Source of the DNA: ZC4RG35 sp964571765
Lineage (GTDB): Bacteria > Actinomycetota > Acidimicrobiia > Spongiisociales > ZC4RG35
DNA: 24,207 bases
Assembly: GCA_964571765.1 (NCBI GenBank)
Contig: CAZNDH010000027.1
Location: forward strand, 1-24,207
Direction of reading: 5' to 3'
This document shows positions 1 through 7,312 of this stretch, piece by piece. The stretch's first letter is position 1. Each line of letters begins with the position of its first letter. The position numbers and the translations under genes are program-made. The notes under the pieces are model-generated. The model had not been told where the DNA came from, made no database searches, and saw nothing but the letters and a program-made list of their open reading frames with translations.

Positions 1-186
1 CATCTCGCCTCCAACGTCGTCGGCGGCGGGATCATGGTCCGACTGTTCACCGGAAGCGATCAAACGCTGTACTACGTCGTCTTCATCGTCACCGCCTGCC
101 TTTTCGGGGTGGTGCTCAACAGCCGCAACGGATTGAGCATGGGCACCACGTCTGAGACGTCAATGCCGGTTGCGGTGACGAGTTGA
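1..186 (+). CDS. C-terminal end of a membrane protein (5' part outside window)
   Basis: The first frame is open from the window edge to a TGA at 184-186 and gives the last 61 residues of a protein. A hydrophobic stretch that reads as one transmembrane helix (LYYVVFIVTACLFGVVLNS, about residues 23-41) is followed by a polar tail of about 20 residues rich in Ser and Thr. That pattern fits the last helix and cytoplasmic tail of a polytopic transporter or integral membrane protein, but the fragment is too short to name a family. Its stop overlaps the TTG start of the next gene (TTGA at 183-186), so the two are probably co-translated. If the attachment-site reading of 510-639 is right, this gene lies inside the integrated element. 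Confidence 0.6.
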   Translation, partial: HLASNVVGGGIMVRLFTGSDQTLYYVVFIVTACLFGVVLNSRNGLSMGTTSETSMPVAVTS

Positions 187-422
187 GCGGAGGCCGACTC
201 CGAATCGAGCTCGGGGGACGACTTTCTCGGTCGATGCTCGACGAGATCTCCCGCCGTTTCGGTGCCCCGGAGGTGGAAGTCCTCGACCGGACGACGGTGA
301 TCACGACAAGCATGGACCAGAGCGGCCTCCGGGCGCTGCTCGTCCTTCTGTGGGACGGCGCAGCAGACGTGCAGTCCGTGACCAGAGTCTCGTCTCCGAC
401 GGCCCCTCAATCCGCCGAATAG
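183..422 (+). CDS. Small conserved-type hypothetical protein (79 aa)
   Basis: A 79-residue protein starting at TTG 183, overlapping the upstream stop as TTGA. The start is inferred from this overlap, since no good Shine-Dalgarno is visible. The architecture is a short N-terminal strand (RLRIELGGRLS), a middle helix, then a strand with TVITTSMDQSGLRALLVLLWD. It resembles the small actinobacterial hypothetical proteins that pair a strand reading RGxLSxRF with a later VDQxxLxxLLxRLxxLG segment. That resemblance is from memory, and no biochemical function is known to me. The third codon positions are mostly G/C, which favours a real gene over the longer open frames on the opposite strand. It is the last gene before the tRNA remnant. 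Confidence 0.5.
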   Translation: MSGGRLRIELGGRLSRSMLDEISRRFGAPEVEVLDRTTVITTSMDQSGLRALLVLLWDGAADVQSVTRVSSPTAPQSAE

Positions 423-509
423 ACCGCGGAAGGCGGTGTCTCTGCTGGAGATCGCTAGCCAGGTCTCGGTCTGGGAGCCAAGTTGGGAGCCATTCTCTGT
501 GAACTGGTG

Positions 510-584
510 TGGACGGCGGTGGACTCCAGTGGAACCGGAACCTGCAGTTCCGGTCCGCCTGGACAACGTTGGACACTCATGGAC
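510..584 (+). repeat. TGGAC repeats in 10-bp helical register
   Basis: TGGAC occurs at 510, 520, 560, 570 and 580, with a one-base variant (TGGAA) at 530. All six start in the same 10-bp register, as two clusters of three separated by a dyad. They sit directly upstream of the tRNA-Arg 3' fragment. Same-face short direct repeats beside a tRNA-derived core are typical of the arm-type binding sites of tyrosine recombinases, so I infer an integrase arm region. A separate direct repeat, TGGGAGCCA, lies just outside at 472-480 and 484-492. No coding sequence is supported between 423 and 720. Confidence 0.5.
534..554. repeat. Perfect 8-bp inverted repeat between the two TGGAC clusters
   Basis: ACCGGAAC at 534-541 and GTTCCGGT at 547-554 are exact reverse complements around CTGCA. 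The dyad fills the gap between the two TGGAC clusters. It could be a site for an accessory DNA-bending or excision factor, or a hairpin. Which one cannot be told from sequence. Confidence 0.5.
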
Positions 585-597
585 GCCGCTTGGAGAT

Positions 598-639
598 CTA
601 CGGATCAGGAGGTTGGGGGTTCGAGTCCTCCCGGGCGCG
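598..639 (+). other. 3' half of tRNA-Arg(ACG), attachment-site remnant
   Basis: From 598 the sequence follows a tRNA-Arg: anticodon loop CTACGGA (anticodon ACG, 600-602), 3' anticodon stem TCAGG, variable loop AGGTT, and T-arm GGGGG-TTCGAGT-CCTCC (615-631). The 3' acceptor strand CGGGCGC (632-638) and discriminator G639 follow. The matching 5' acceptor strand would be GCGCCCG, the usual tRNA-Arg start, and it is absent upstream. The five bases before the loop (GAGAT, 593-597) do not pair with TCAGG. This is therefore not a working tRNA gene but the duplicated 3' end left where an element integrated. The element should lie to the left, with the complete tRNA-Arg at its far end. No CCA is encoded (CCG follows). 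Confidence 0.75.
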
Positions 640-720
640 CCGGGTCGGCGTTTGGGACCTTCGGCCCTAACCGGTCGCCGATCGAAGGTGCATCGTTGTG
701 GGCAGTAACGAAAGGCTGTC

Positions 721-1212
721 ATGCAGAGAGATGTATACGTTCACAGGCAGGCCGAGCTGCCCTACACCTTCGGCCGGGACATCCTCCGGGATCATCCGGA
801 AGTGTTGCTCTCCGGTGGCGTTGCCGGGGAAGCTCGCCACCTCGACCTCCAGGCCCAGGTAGGCCCGGTTCATCTGACCCGTCCGGTAGCTGTCGACTTT
901 GGTGACTTTCGGGAGAAGTCCGACGGTCTGTGCTACCGGGACCTCAGTTGGGAGGCAGTCCGGGGTGCCGAGTTCTTCCCGGTGATGGAAGGCGAGTTCG
1001 AACTGTCCGAGTTGAGCTCCGGCCGGGTCCAGGTGTCGTTTATCGGCTGGTACCGCCCGCCGCTGTCCATGGTCGGTGCCGCCATCGACGCCGCTGCACT
1101 CCATCTAGTGGCGGAGCGGAGTGTTGAGGCGCTGCTCGACGACGCAGTAGCTGCGCTCGAGGAGGCCTGGGTCGAGGAGCCTCGATCGGCTGCCCACATT
1201 CCGAGCCTGTAG
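721..1212 (+). CDS. SRPBCC-like hypothetical protein
   Basis: A 163-residue soluble protein with no signal peptide or transmembrane helix. The start ATG 721 has a GAAAGG-type ribosome binding site just upstream (about 711-716). Alternating strands in the N-terminal and central parts, the segment ELSSGRVQVSFIGWYRPPLS, and a long C-terminal amphipathic helix (about residues 120-152) fit the SRPBCC/START-like lipid- or ligand-binding fold as I remember small actinobacterial members. This is a fold-level guess; the ligand is unknown. It is the first gene on the chromosomal side of the tRNA-Arg remnant and stands alone, with short hairpins just after its stop. Confidence 0.65.
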   Translation: MQRDVYVHRQAELPYTFGRDILRDHPEVLLSGGVAGEARHLDLQAQVGPVHLTRPVAVDFGDFREKSDGLCYRDLSWEAVRGAEFFPVMEGEFELSELSSGRVQVSFIGWYRPPLSMVGAAIDAAALHLVAERSVEALLDDAVAALEEAWVEEPRSAAHIPSL

Positions 1213-1252
1213 TCAGACGCCACCAGAGGGTCACGGCGTCCGACCGATCGAT

Positions 1253-1309
1253 GTGACTAACAGTCACCATCCGGGTCATCGGATGAAGTTATCCGTCCGA
1301 TGCGGATGG
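1253..1309. terminator. Cluster of short hairpins after the SRPBCC-like gene
   Basis: GTGACT/AGTCAC (1253-1258 and 1262-1267, 3-nt loop) is followed directly by CATCCG/CGGATG (1268-1273 and 1280-1285). A third dyad, ATCCG/CGGAT, follows within about 1290-1308. They begin about 40 nt past the stop at 1212. No T-tract follows, so a terminator role is only plausible. Confidence 0.3.
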
Positions 1310-1446
1310 CGTTGCCCAACGGGTCGCGAAAGCATCGATGGTTCTGAGGAGCCCCCGGTGGAACGCCGACTCGCCGGCCGAAAGAGATGCCGGAAAGGAC
1401 CACGGAGAAGTAGCTGAGGTGGGCTGGCCATGAATGGTTCCACCGG
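1270..1446 (-). pseudogene. Possible relic of a glyoxalase (VOC) family gene
   Basis: The reverse strand carries WPAHLSYFSVV, then a short spacer, then GVPPG and a terminal CFRDPLGNAIRI. In VOC-family proteins the order is a strand ending in YFxV, a helix, a GGxVxxPP turn, and a strand with xxDPxGNxxxI. Here that order is kept but the helix and inter-strand segments are shortened and no proper start or N-terminal half exists. I read it as a degraded C-terminal VOC module, with low certainty; chance similarity is possible. It lies in an otherwise empty stretch (1213-1710) in which I see no intact gene. Confidence 0.25.
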
Positions 1447-1695
1447 TGCCATAGACCACACGGTGGAGATGACGAGGCCAAGGCCACCGTAGCCGCACCC
1501 ACTACTGCGCTCCGCTCCTCCGTGGAGGCGCCTCCCTGATGAAGTCGTCTTAATGACGCGAGACGCATTGGACCTAAGTTGTGAAGAGGTTCGGCATCCC
1601 GGCGTGCCCCTTGATCGAGGGGCAGGCCAGTGACGACGCCGCGCAACTGATCTGCAAACGGAAACGATCCGACCGCCGATCCCGCCTCGCGCGGT

Positions 1696-1701
1696 TAGGT
1701 T
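1696..1701 (+). promoter_or_regulatory. -10 box (TAGGTT), probable leaderless promoter of the EamA gene
   Basis: TAGGTT fits TANNNT and ends 9 nt before ATG 1711, with no purine-rich Shine-Dalgarno between them. Transcription would begin within a few bases of the start codon. Confidence 0.4.
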
Positions 1702-1710
1702 CCTGATGGC

Positions 1711-2631
1711 ATGTCCGGAGAACCGACGACGAAGGCAGACACCGGGCGCCTCGGGGCGAGCACCGCGGCAATGTTCGCCATCGCCGTCATTCTCGGTGGC
1801 TCCAACTTCGTAGCGGTTCGGCTCAGCAACCGCGAGCTTCCCCCCTTCTGGGGTGCTTCCCTCCGCTTCATGCTGGCAGCGGCCCTCTTCGTCGGAATAG
1901 CCCTTGCCCTGCGCCTCGCTTGGCCCCGGGGTCGGCAGCTGATCCTGATCTGCCTGTACGGCCTGTTCAGCTTCTCACTCTCCTACGCCCTGATGTATTG
2001 GGCCCTGGTCCGGGTGTCTGCCGGCCTGGCCGCCGTGGTACTCGCCGCGGTGCCACTGGTGACCACCCTGCTCGCCGCCGCCCAGAAATTGGAGCCACTG
2101 AGCAGAAGGGCAGTGATCGGGGCGCTGATCGCCCTGGTGGGAATCATCTGGAAAACCGTCGATCCGTCGGGGATGGAGCTTCCCTTGAGCGGGCTGATCG
2201 CCATGCTGGCGGCGACCCTCACCGTGGGCCAGAGCGTCATCATCGGAAAGAGGATCTCTGCCAATCACCCGGCGATGGTCAACGCGGTGGGGATGGTCGC
2301 CGGATTCCCGGTCCTGTTGGCCATTTCCCTGATCGCCGGTGAGACCTGGAGTTTGCCTCAGGCCCCTGAGGTGGTGTGGTCGCTGGTCTATCTGGTGACC
2401 CTGGGATCGGTCGGCCTCTTCGTCCTCTTCCTGCTGGTGATCCGGCGCTGGACCGCCTCGGCCACCTCGTATGCCTTCGTCCTCTTCCCGGTGGTCACCA
2501 TGCTGTTGGAGTCGATGCTCGACGATGTCCCTCTCACCTTCCGCGGGCTCAGTGGTGCCCTCCTGGTGATGGTGGGGGTGTGGTTTGGAGTTTTCGCTCG
2601 ACCCCGAATCGGGGAGCCGACTCCGACGTGA
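1711..2631 (+). CDS. EamA/DMT-family transporter
   Basis: A 306-residue, almost entirely hydrophobic protein with about ten transmembrane helices in two EamA repeats (roughly residues 18-150 and 160-297), the usual length and layout of drug/metabolite-superfamily permeases. The first repeat begins with ILGGSNFVAVRLSNRELPPFWGASLRF, a variant of the family's N-terminal helix-loop region, and the second with SGLIAMLAATLTVGQS. The family exports amino acids, nucleosides or small metabolites; the substrate here cannot be read. The gene is monocistronic, convergent with the methyltransferase gene at 2735, and probably translated from a leaderless mRNA. Confidence 0.9.
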   Translation: MSGEPTTKADTGRLGASTAAMFAIAVILGGSNFVAVRLSNRELPPFWGASLRFMLAAALFVGIALALRLAWPRGRQLILICLYGLFSFSLSYALMYWALVRVSAGLAAVVLAAVPLVTTLLAAAQKLEPLSRRAVIGALIALVGIIWKTVDPSGMELPLSGLIAMLAATLTVGQSVIIGKRISANHPAMVNAVGMVAGFPVLLAISLIAGETWSLPQAPEVVWSLVYLVTLGSVGLFVLFLLVIRRWTASATSYAFVLFPVVTMLLESMLDDVPLTFRGLSGALLVMVGVWFGVFARPRIGEPTPT

Positions 2632-2734
2632 GATGCCGGGGGTCTCGTGTCCTCCATCCTCGAAAGCTCCAAAGCCGACGAAATCCGGGTTGCCTGGTAG
2701 CCCCGTTCGAGAAGGGCTCGCGAGGGCACGCCGG

Positions 2735-3574
2735 TCAACGGAGGACAGACGGCGGCCTGTGACCAGTCGCGATGTTGGCGTGGAGGGGGAAGCGGAGCCC
2801 GTCTCCCTGGCGATGAGCCTCGAGGAGATCAACCATGTCTTGTTCCGCAGCCTCGACGAACTCGAGGAATGCCTTGGGGTTGGAGACGAACTCCGGGATG
2901 ACTCCGGCGTAGCCATACTCGGTGTCGTGGACGAAGCGCTCGATCGACGGGAAGTGAGCCTCCATCGACCGCTCCGCCACGGACACACCCTGGAATCCGG
3001 CGCCTGCCAGCAGACCTGCAAGCTCGCCGGGGTCCGACAGCGAGAAGGGGGCGAAGGTGTCCTCCTCGGTGATCCCCAGTTCCCCGAGGTGACGGAGCTC
3101 GGCCGCGGCGAGGGCGGCGAACAGCGGCATACGGTCAATCGACTGCCACACGGTCACCGCCACCCTGCCGCCGTTCTTGAGAACGCGATGGAACTCGCTC
3201 AAAGCCGCCGGCCGATCTGCGAAGAACTGGAGACCGAGCTGGCAGGTGACCATGTCGAAGCTGGAGTCGGGCAATCCGAGGTCGGTGGCATCGTCCTGCC
3301 GCCATTCGATGGTGGCACCCTCCGGAGCGGGTAAGGCCCGGGCCGTCTCCAGCATGCCTGGGCGGAGGTCTGAGCCCACCACCCGCCCACTCCGCCCCAC
3401 CATGGTGGCGACCTCACGGGCAACAACACCGGTCCCGCAGGCGACGTCGAGCACGTGGTCTCCGCGCTTGGGAGTGGCCAACTCGAGCAGTGCCCGTGCC
3501 CAGGGCCGGGCGACGTGAGGGACGAAGTGGGCCTCGTACATCTCCGCCGGGGAGGGCATCCGCTCGGGACTCAC
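2735..3574 (-). CDS. SAM-dependent methyltransferase (UbiE/class I type)
   Basis: A 279-residue class I methyltransferase. SAM motif I is VLDVACGTG (residues 41-49), the acidic end of motif II is in VVGSDLRPGML (Asp69), and motif IV/post-I residues lie in QDDATDLGLPDSSFDMV. The second half (about 150-279) is a helical cap that should define the substrate, which is unknown. The frame is open far upstream, but the start is GTG 3574: GGGAG lies 6 nt before it, and it overlaps the TGA of the upstream membrane-protein gene as GTGA, implying translational coupling. It is the last gene of a reverse-strand group and is convergent with the EamA gene. Confidence 0.88.
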   Translation of the reverse strand: MSPERMPSPAEMYEAHFVPHVARPWARALLELATPKRGDHVLDVACGTGVVAREVATMVGRSGRVVGSDLRPGMLETARALPAPEGATIEWRQDDATDLGLPDSSFDMVTCQLGLQFFADRPAALSEFHRVLKNGGRVAVTVWQSIDRMPLFAALAAAELRHLGELGITEEDTFAPFSLSDPGELAGLLAGAGFQGVSVAERSMEAHFPSIERFVHDTEYGYAGVIPEFVSNPKAFLEFVEAAEQDMVDLLEAHRQGDGLRFPLHANIATGHRPPSVLR

Positions 3575-3939
3575 ACATTTCTCCCGGTGGGGGACGACGT
3601 CGGGCGGCTGACGAGGGCAAGGATGATCCCAGCGATCCCGAATAGCAGTGCGATGACAAGAGCGGGGTGCCCGCTGGAGATCAGACCGGCGATTGCCCCA
3701 GCGGTGACCATTGCTTGACCCACAAGAGCCAGAGGTATACCGGACGGGTGCCCCTTCCAGAGGAGCCCGGCGACCGCCAAAGCGAACAGGCCGAACAAAA
3801 AGGGGGCTGCGGCGAACCTCCAGGGGATGAATCCCGGTGTGATCGACTCCCCGATCACCACGGTCAGCACCCCGAACACTACAGCACCGATCCCCTCGAC
3901 CACCAAGAGGCTCACCAGGGCAGGGCGCGCCGCTATCAC
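3571..3939 (-). CDS. Small four-helix membrane protein
   Basis: A 122-residue protein, nearly all hydrophobic, with about four transmembrane helices beginning LVSLLVVEGIGAVVFGVL and ending ALLFGIAGIILALVSR. I know no function for it. The frame stays open far upstream into sequence that does not look like protein; GTG 3939 is chosen because the first helix begins directly after it. CAGAAT lies 6 nt before this GTG, a weak -10 candidate. The stop overlaps the methyltransferase start (GTGA), so the two proteins are probably made together; an actual interaction is inference. Confidence 0.7.
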   Translation of the reverse strand: MIAARPALVSLLVVEGIGAVVFGVLTVVIGESITPGFIPWRFAAAPFLFGLFALAVAGLLWKGHPSGIPLALVGQAMVTAGAIAGLISSGHPALVIALLFGIAGIILALVSRPTSSPTGRNV

Positions 3940-4016
3940 AACCCGATTCTGGCACCGGGATCGACCCGATGAGGGCCCGGCCCAGGTTGGGGGCCCCCAT
4001 CTCGAACAGGCGCCGA

Positions 4017-5678
4017 CTATTCGGGTTCGCCCCGTGACGACACCCCGGAGGCGACGACCGTGTTGACCAGCCTCTCCGCTGCCACGGCGAAGGGGGCGAT
4101 GACCAGGCCGACATCGGACTCTCGGAGGCGGGTCGCCTCGATCTCGTCGTGTGCGGTGAACGCAACCTCCCCGTCGTACCCTGCGGCCCGCAATCCATGT
4201 AAGAGAGCCAGGTGGACGTCGGGCCCCCGCACCGTGCTGATCACCCAGCGCGCCTGGTGAAGGGGCAGAGAGAGAAGATACTCGGGGTCCTCGGCGTCCC
4301 CGTACCGCACCGCGATCCCTTTCTTCCGGCATGCCGCAAGGACGTCGGGGTCGACGTCCACCACCAACACGGCGAGGCCCTTGGGAGTGAGGCCCTGGGC
4401 GATCAGCGTCCCATGGCGGCCACCACCGAAGATGATCACATCGATATCGCCCTCGTGAACACCATGATGGTGCTCCCCTTGGTGAAGTCGGCTGCGCTCG
4501 AACATCGTGAGGTGCGGCGCCAGCCTTTCATAAGTCTGCTTGGAGTAAATGATCAGATAGGTGGACAGAGCGATGGTCATCAGCCCGACGATTGTCACCA
4601 CCCCGAGGATCGAGTCGTCGATGTGTCCCACCCGGACTCCCAGAGCGACGAAGATCAGGGAGAACTCGGAGATCTGGGCGAGAGTGGTGCCGGTCAGGTA
4701 CGACGTCCGTCTCCGGTACCTCATCAGGCCCATGATCACCATTACCAGGAGAGGCTTGCCCAGAAGGACGAACAGTGAGAGGACGACAGCCGCCACCCAC
4801 TGGTCACCCAACTGATCCAGCTGGAGTTTCGCTCCCAGGTCGAGGAAGAAGAAGAGCAGCAGGAAATCGCGCAAGCTGACCAAGCGGGAGGCGATCGCCT
4901 CGCGAAAGGGTGTGGACGCCAGGGCAATCCCGGCGAGGAAGGCTCCAACCTCGACGGAGAAGCCCAACATCTCACTGACACCCGACAGCCCGATGGCCCA
5001 GGCTACGGCAAATAGCATCAGCAGTTCTTTGTTCCTGGCCACCTTCCCCACCAGCCAGGGGAGCACCCATTTCATCAAGGCGATGACGAACACCAGGAGC
5101 CCGACTCCGCGCAGTCCGACTGTGGCCAGCTGTTGCCCGATGTCTCCGTCGTTGGCGTCGCCAAGGGAGGTCACCATGATCAGAGCCAGAATCACCACGA
5201 TGTCTTGAACGATGATGATTCCGATCGCAATTCGGCCATGGAGCTCGTCGAGCTCGGCCTTGTCGGAAAGGAGCTTGACGATGATGATCGTCGAGGAGAA
5301 GGTGAGTGCCACGCCGATGTACAGCGCCGAGACGGCATCGAACCCCAGAGCGATGGCTAGGCCGTAGCCGACGACAGCGGTGAAGCCCACCTGGCCCAAT
5401 CCGGTGGCCATCGCCACCGGGCCGGTGGCACGGACCAGCTGCGGGTCGAGCTTGAGCCCGACCAGGAAGAGCAGGACGCCGATCCCCAGGCTGGCGAAGA
5501 GGTCCAACTCACTACCGGGGTGGACCCACCCCAGGCTGGCCGGTCCGACGAGGAGGCCCACTCCGATGAAAGCCACGATCAGGGGTTGGCGGAGGACGAC
5601 CGCGATGGTCCCGAAGAACGCGGCCACCACCAAGATGGCCGCCATCTGAAGGAACGGGCTTTCCAAGATCGCCTGCAA
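4017..5678 (-). CDS. CPA2-family cation/proton antiporter with C-terminal RCK domain
   Basis: A 553-residue protein. Residues about 10-390 hold a CPA2 (KefB/GerN-type) membrane domain of some 12 helices, with the characteristic GIGVLLFLVGLKLD and ALTFSSTIIIVKLLSDK segments. Residues 411-553 form a cytosolic TrkA-N/RCK domain with the nucleotide-binding GGGRHG at 418-423 and an acidic VVDVDPD after the second strand. The family exchanges K+ or Na+ for H+ across the cytoplasmic membrane, gated by the RCK ligand. No TrkA-C follows. The start is uncertain: TTG 5678 gives the full frame, but TAGATT (5677-5682, reverse strand) overlaps it and could serve as a -10 box for a start at TTG 5666. The gene leads a reverse-strand group and is divergent from the DUF2079 gene. 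Confidence 0.88.
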   Translation of the reverse strand: MQAILESPFLQMAAILVVAAFFGTIAVVLRQPLIVAFIGVGLLVGPASLGWVHPGSELDLFASLGIGVLLFLVGLKLDPQLVRATGPVAMATGLGQVGFTAVVGYGLAIALGFDAVSALYIGVALTFSSTIIIVKLLSDKAELDELHGRIAIGIIIVQDIVVILALIMVTSLGDANDGDIGQQLATVGLRGVGLLVFVIALMKWVLPWLVGKVARNKELLMLFAVAWAIGLSGVSEMLGFSVEVGAFLAGIALASTPFREAIASRLVSLRDFLLLFFFLDLGAKLQLDQLGDQWVAAVVLSLFVLLGKPLLVMVIMGLMRYRRRTSYLTGTTLAQISEFSLIFVALGVRVGHIDDSILGVVTIVGLMTIALSTYLIIYSKQTYERLAPHLTMFERSRLHQGEHHHGVHEGDIDVIIFGGGRHGTLIAQGLTPKGLAVLVVDVDPDVLAACRKKGIAVRYGDAEDPEYLLSLPLHQARWVISTVRGPDVHLALLHGLRAAGYDGEVAFTAHDEIEATRLRESDVGLVIAPFAVAAERLVNTVVASGVSSRGEPE

Positions 5679-5863
5679 TCTACTTGCTGCTGTGTTGCCG
5701 CCCGGTCTCGGCGGGGAAGCCGGGGGTGATGAGCAGTTGGTGCTGCAACGCCCCGGTGCCCGTACTCTGTAGCGCTGCCGTGGGGAGCCAGGGGGCGTTG
5801 AAACGGGTCGGGGTAGAACGACATGGCGTCCGTACTTCGCAATTTGACCTCAAAGGGCAGAAG

Positions 5864-7303
5864 ATGATCGATGTGGATTCGGTGGCCTCGGGCGCGGTGG
5901 CCGGCCGGAGCTGGCGTCGCAGAGCACCGACACTGGTGGTAGTCGGGATGTGCCTGCTCTGGTTCGCCTGGCTTGGCAGTCTCGCCCTGCATCGCTGGCA
6001 CGGGCTCGGCTTCGGTGCATTCGATATCGGGATATTCGACCAGGGACTCTGGCTCCTCTCGGTAGGTGAAGATCCCTTTGTGACTCTGCGTGGTCTCCAC
6101 CTCTTCGCAGATCACGCCTCTTATCTGATGGTTCTTCTGGTCCCGGTGTACTGGGTGCTGCCCGATGCGCGGATCCTGATTCTGTTGACCACCCTGGTCC
6201 CAGCCATCACCGGCTGGCTGAGCTATCGCATCGCCCTGAAGGAAGGGCTTCGACCCTGGCACTCGGTGCTGGTGGCGGCGACGGTCCTGGTGATGCCGGC
6301 GATGATGTGGACTCCGTGGGACGCCTTTCATCCCGAGACGGTGGCCATCGCCCTCCTCCCGGCCGCCTATTTGGCCGCCCGCAAGGAGCGGTATCTCCTG
6401 GCTGTGGTGCTCGTTGGTGTGATACTCCTGGCCAAGGAGGACGCCGCCCTAGTCGTGGTGCCGTTCGCGGTGTACATGTGGTGGCGCTGGCGCGAATCCC
6501 GCCTCCACGCCGGCGGACTGATCGCCGTGGCAGTGGCGGTGCAGGCTGTCTCCCTCCTCGTGGTCCTACCCGGGTTCTCACCCACCGGGGAGCTCATCTA
6601 CTCCAGCCGGTACACCTTGGATCCCGACGAGCTGTTCACCTGGTCGCGCGCTCTCTACCTGCCGGCGATGCTGCTGCCCGGCGCTCTCGCCCTATGGGCA
6701 CCCCGTCTCCTGCTGGTGGGGCTCCCCATCACCCTGGCCAACCTGGTGACCACACACGGGTATCAGCACGAGATCCGCTGGCACTACACCGCCTATCTCC
6801 TCGGGGTGCTGGCTATAGCGGTACCTCTGGGCAGCTCCCGCCTGGTGCGCCGTCTCGAGGCCAGGCCCGACTCGGGGCCGCCTGGTGGCGCCACCACCGT
6901 GCTCGCCGGCGCCCTGGTCTTGGCCATGGTGGGAACGGCAGCGGCTGGCCCGCAGCTGGTCACCCGATACGGCCTGTGGTCCGGTCTGATCGAGTCGGAG
7001 CAGGTCGAGGTCTCCAGGCTCCTCGAGGCCATCCCGGAGGATGCCGCGGTCACCGCCACCTGGACTATCGCCCCACACCTGGCTCATCGCACCCACATCT
7101 ACATGGCGCCCAACCCGTTCTCGCCACGCTTCTGGGGGGTGGACGGAGTCCACCCTCCGCCCCCTGACCCGATGATCATCGAATACCTGGCGATCGACAC
7201 CCGACAGGACATCGAGGAGATCGACGTGGTCGTCGAGCAGGCTCTGGCCGAGGGGTGGGAGGTGGTCGTCGACGGCACCTTCATCCTCCTTCGCCGCCCC
7301 TGA
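5864..7303 (+). CDS. DUF2079 family membrane protein
   Basis: A 479-residue polytopic membrane protein. After a short basic N-terminus (RSWRRR) and a first helix comes FDIGIFDQGLWLLS (about residues 51-64), the signature of DUF2079, followed by about ten helices. The C-terminal extracytoplasmic domain begins near RYGLWSGLIESEQV and contains segments typical of this family (AIPEDAAVTATWTIAPHLAHR; NPFSPRFWGVD). The fold is thought to be GT-C glycosyltransferase-like, but no substrate is known to me. ATG 5864 is chosen over an upstream in-frame start because AAAGGG precedes it and the 60 upstream codons are not protein-like. It stands alone. Confidence 0.85.
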   Translation: MIDVDSVASGAVAGRSWRRRAPTLVVVGMCLLWFAWLGSLALHRWHGLGFGAFDIGIFDQGLWLLSVGEDPFVTLRGLHLFADHASYLMVLLVPVYWVLPDARILILLTTLVPAITGWLSYRIALKEGLRPWHSVLVAATVLVMPAMMWTPWDAFHPETVAIALLPAAYLAARKERYLLAVVLVGVILLAKEDAALVVVPFAVYMWWRWRESRLHAGGLIAVAVAVQAVSLLVVLPGFSPTGELIYSSRYTLDPDELFTWSRALYLPAMLLPGALALWAPRLLLVGLPITLANLVTTHGYQHEIRWHYTAYLLGVLAIAVPLGSSRLVRRLEARPDSGPPGGATTVLAGALVLAMVGTAAAGPQLVTRYGLWSGLIESEQVEVSRLLEAIPEDAAVTATWTIAPHLAHRTHIYMAPNPFSPRFWGVDGVHPPPPDPMIIEYLAIDTRQDIEEIDVVVEQALAEGWEVVVDGTFILLRRP

Positions 7304-7312
7304 CCCTCGTCG

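Noticed and set aside
540..645. Complete tRNA gene
   Set aside because: No 5' acceptor strand, D-arm or 5' anticodon stem can be found upstream of 598.
72..722. 216-residue reverse-strand open frame across the left end
   Set aside because: It runs antisense through the small gene and the tRNA remnant, and its GRTRTPNLLIRR stretch is the familiar spurious translation of a tRNA-Arg 3' end.
2640..2738. Reverse-strand text RALLERGYQATRIS, reminiscent of a TetR N-terminus
   Set aside because: Only about a dozen residues match, with no helix-turn-helix following; chance similarity in the gap between two convergent genes.
1975..3138. 387-residue reverse-strand open frame
   Set aside because: Low-complexity His/Gln/Gly/Pro text antisense to the EamA gene and out of frame with the methyltransferase; both have clear family motifs in their own frames.
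3575..4198. Upstream extension of the methyltransferase frame
   Set aside because: It overlaps the small membrane-protein gene and is not protein-like; GTG 3574 has a good ribosome binding site and a GTGA overlap.
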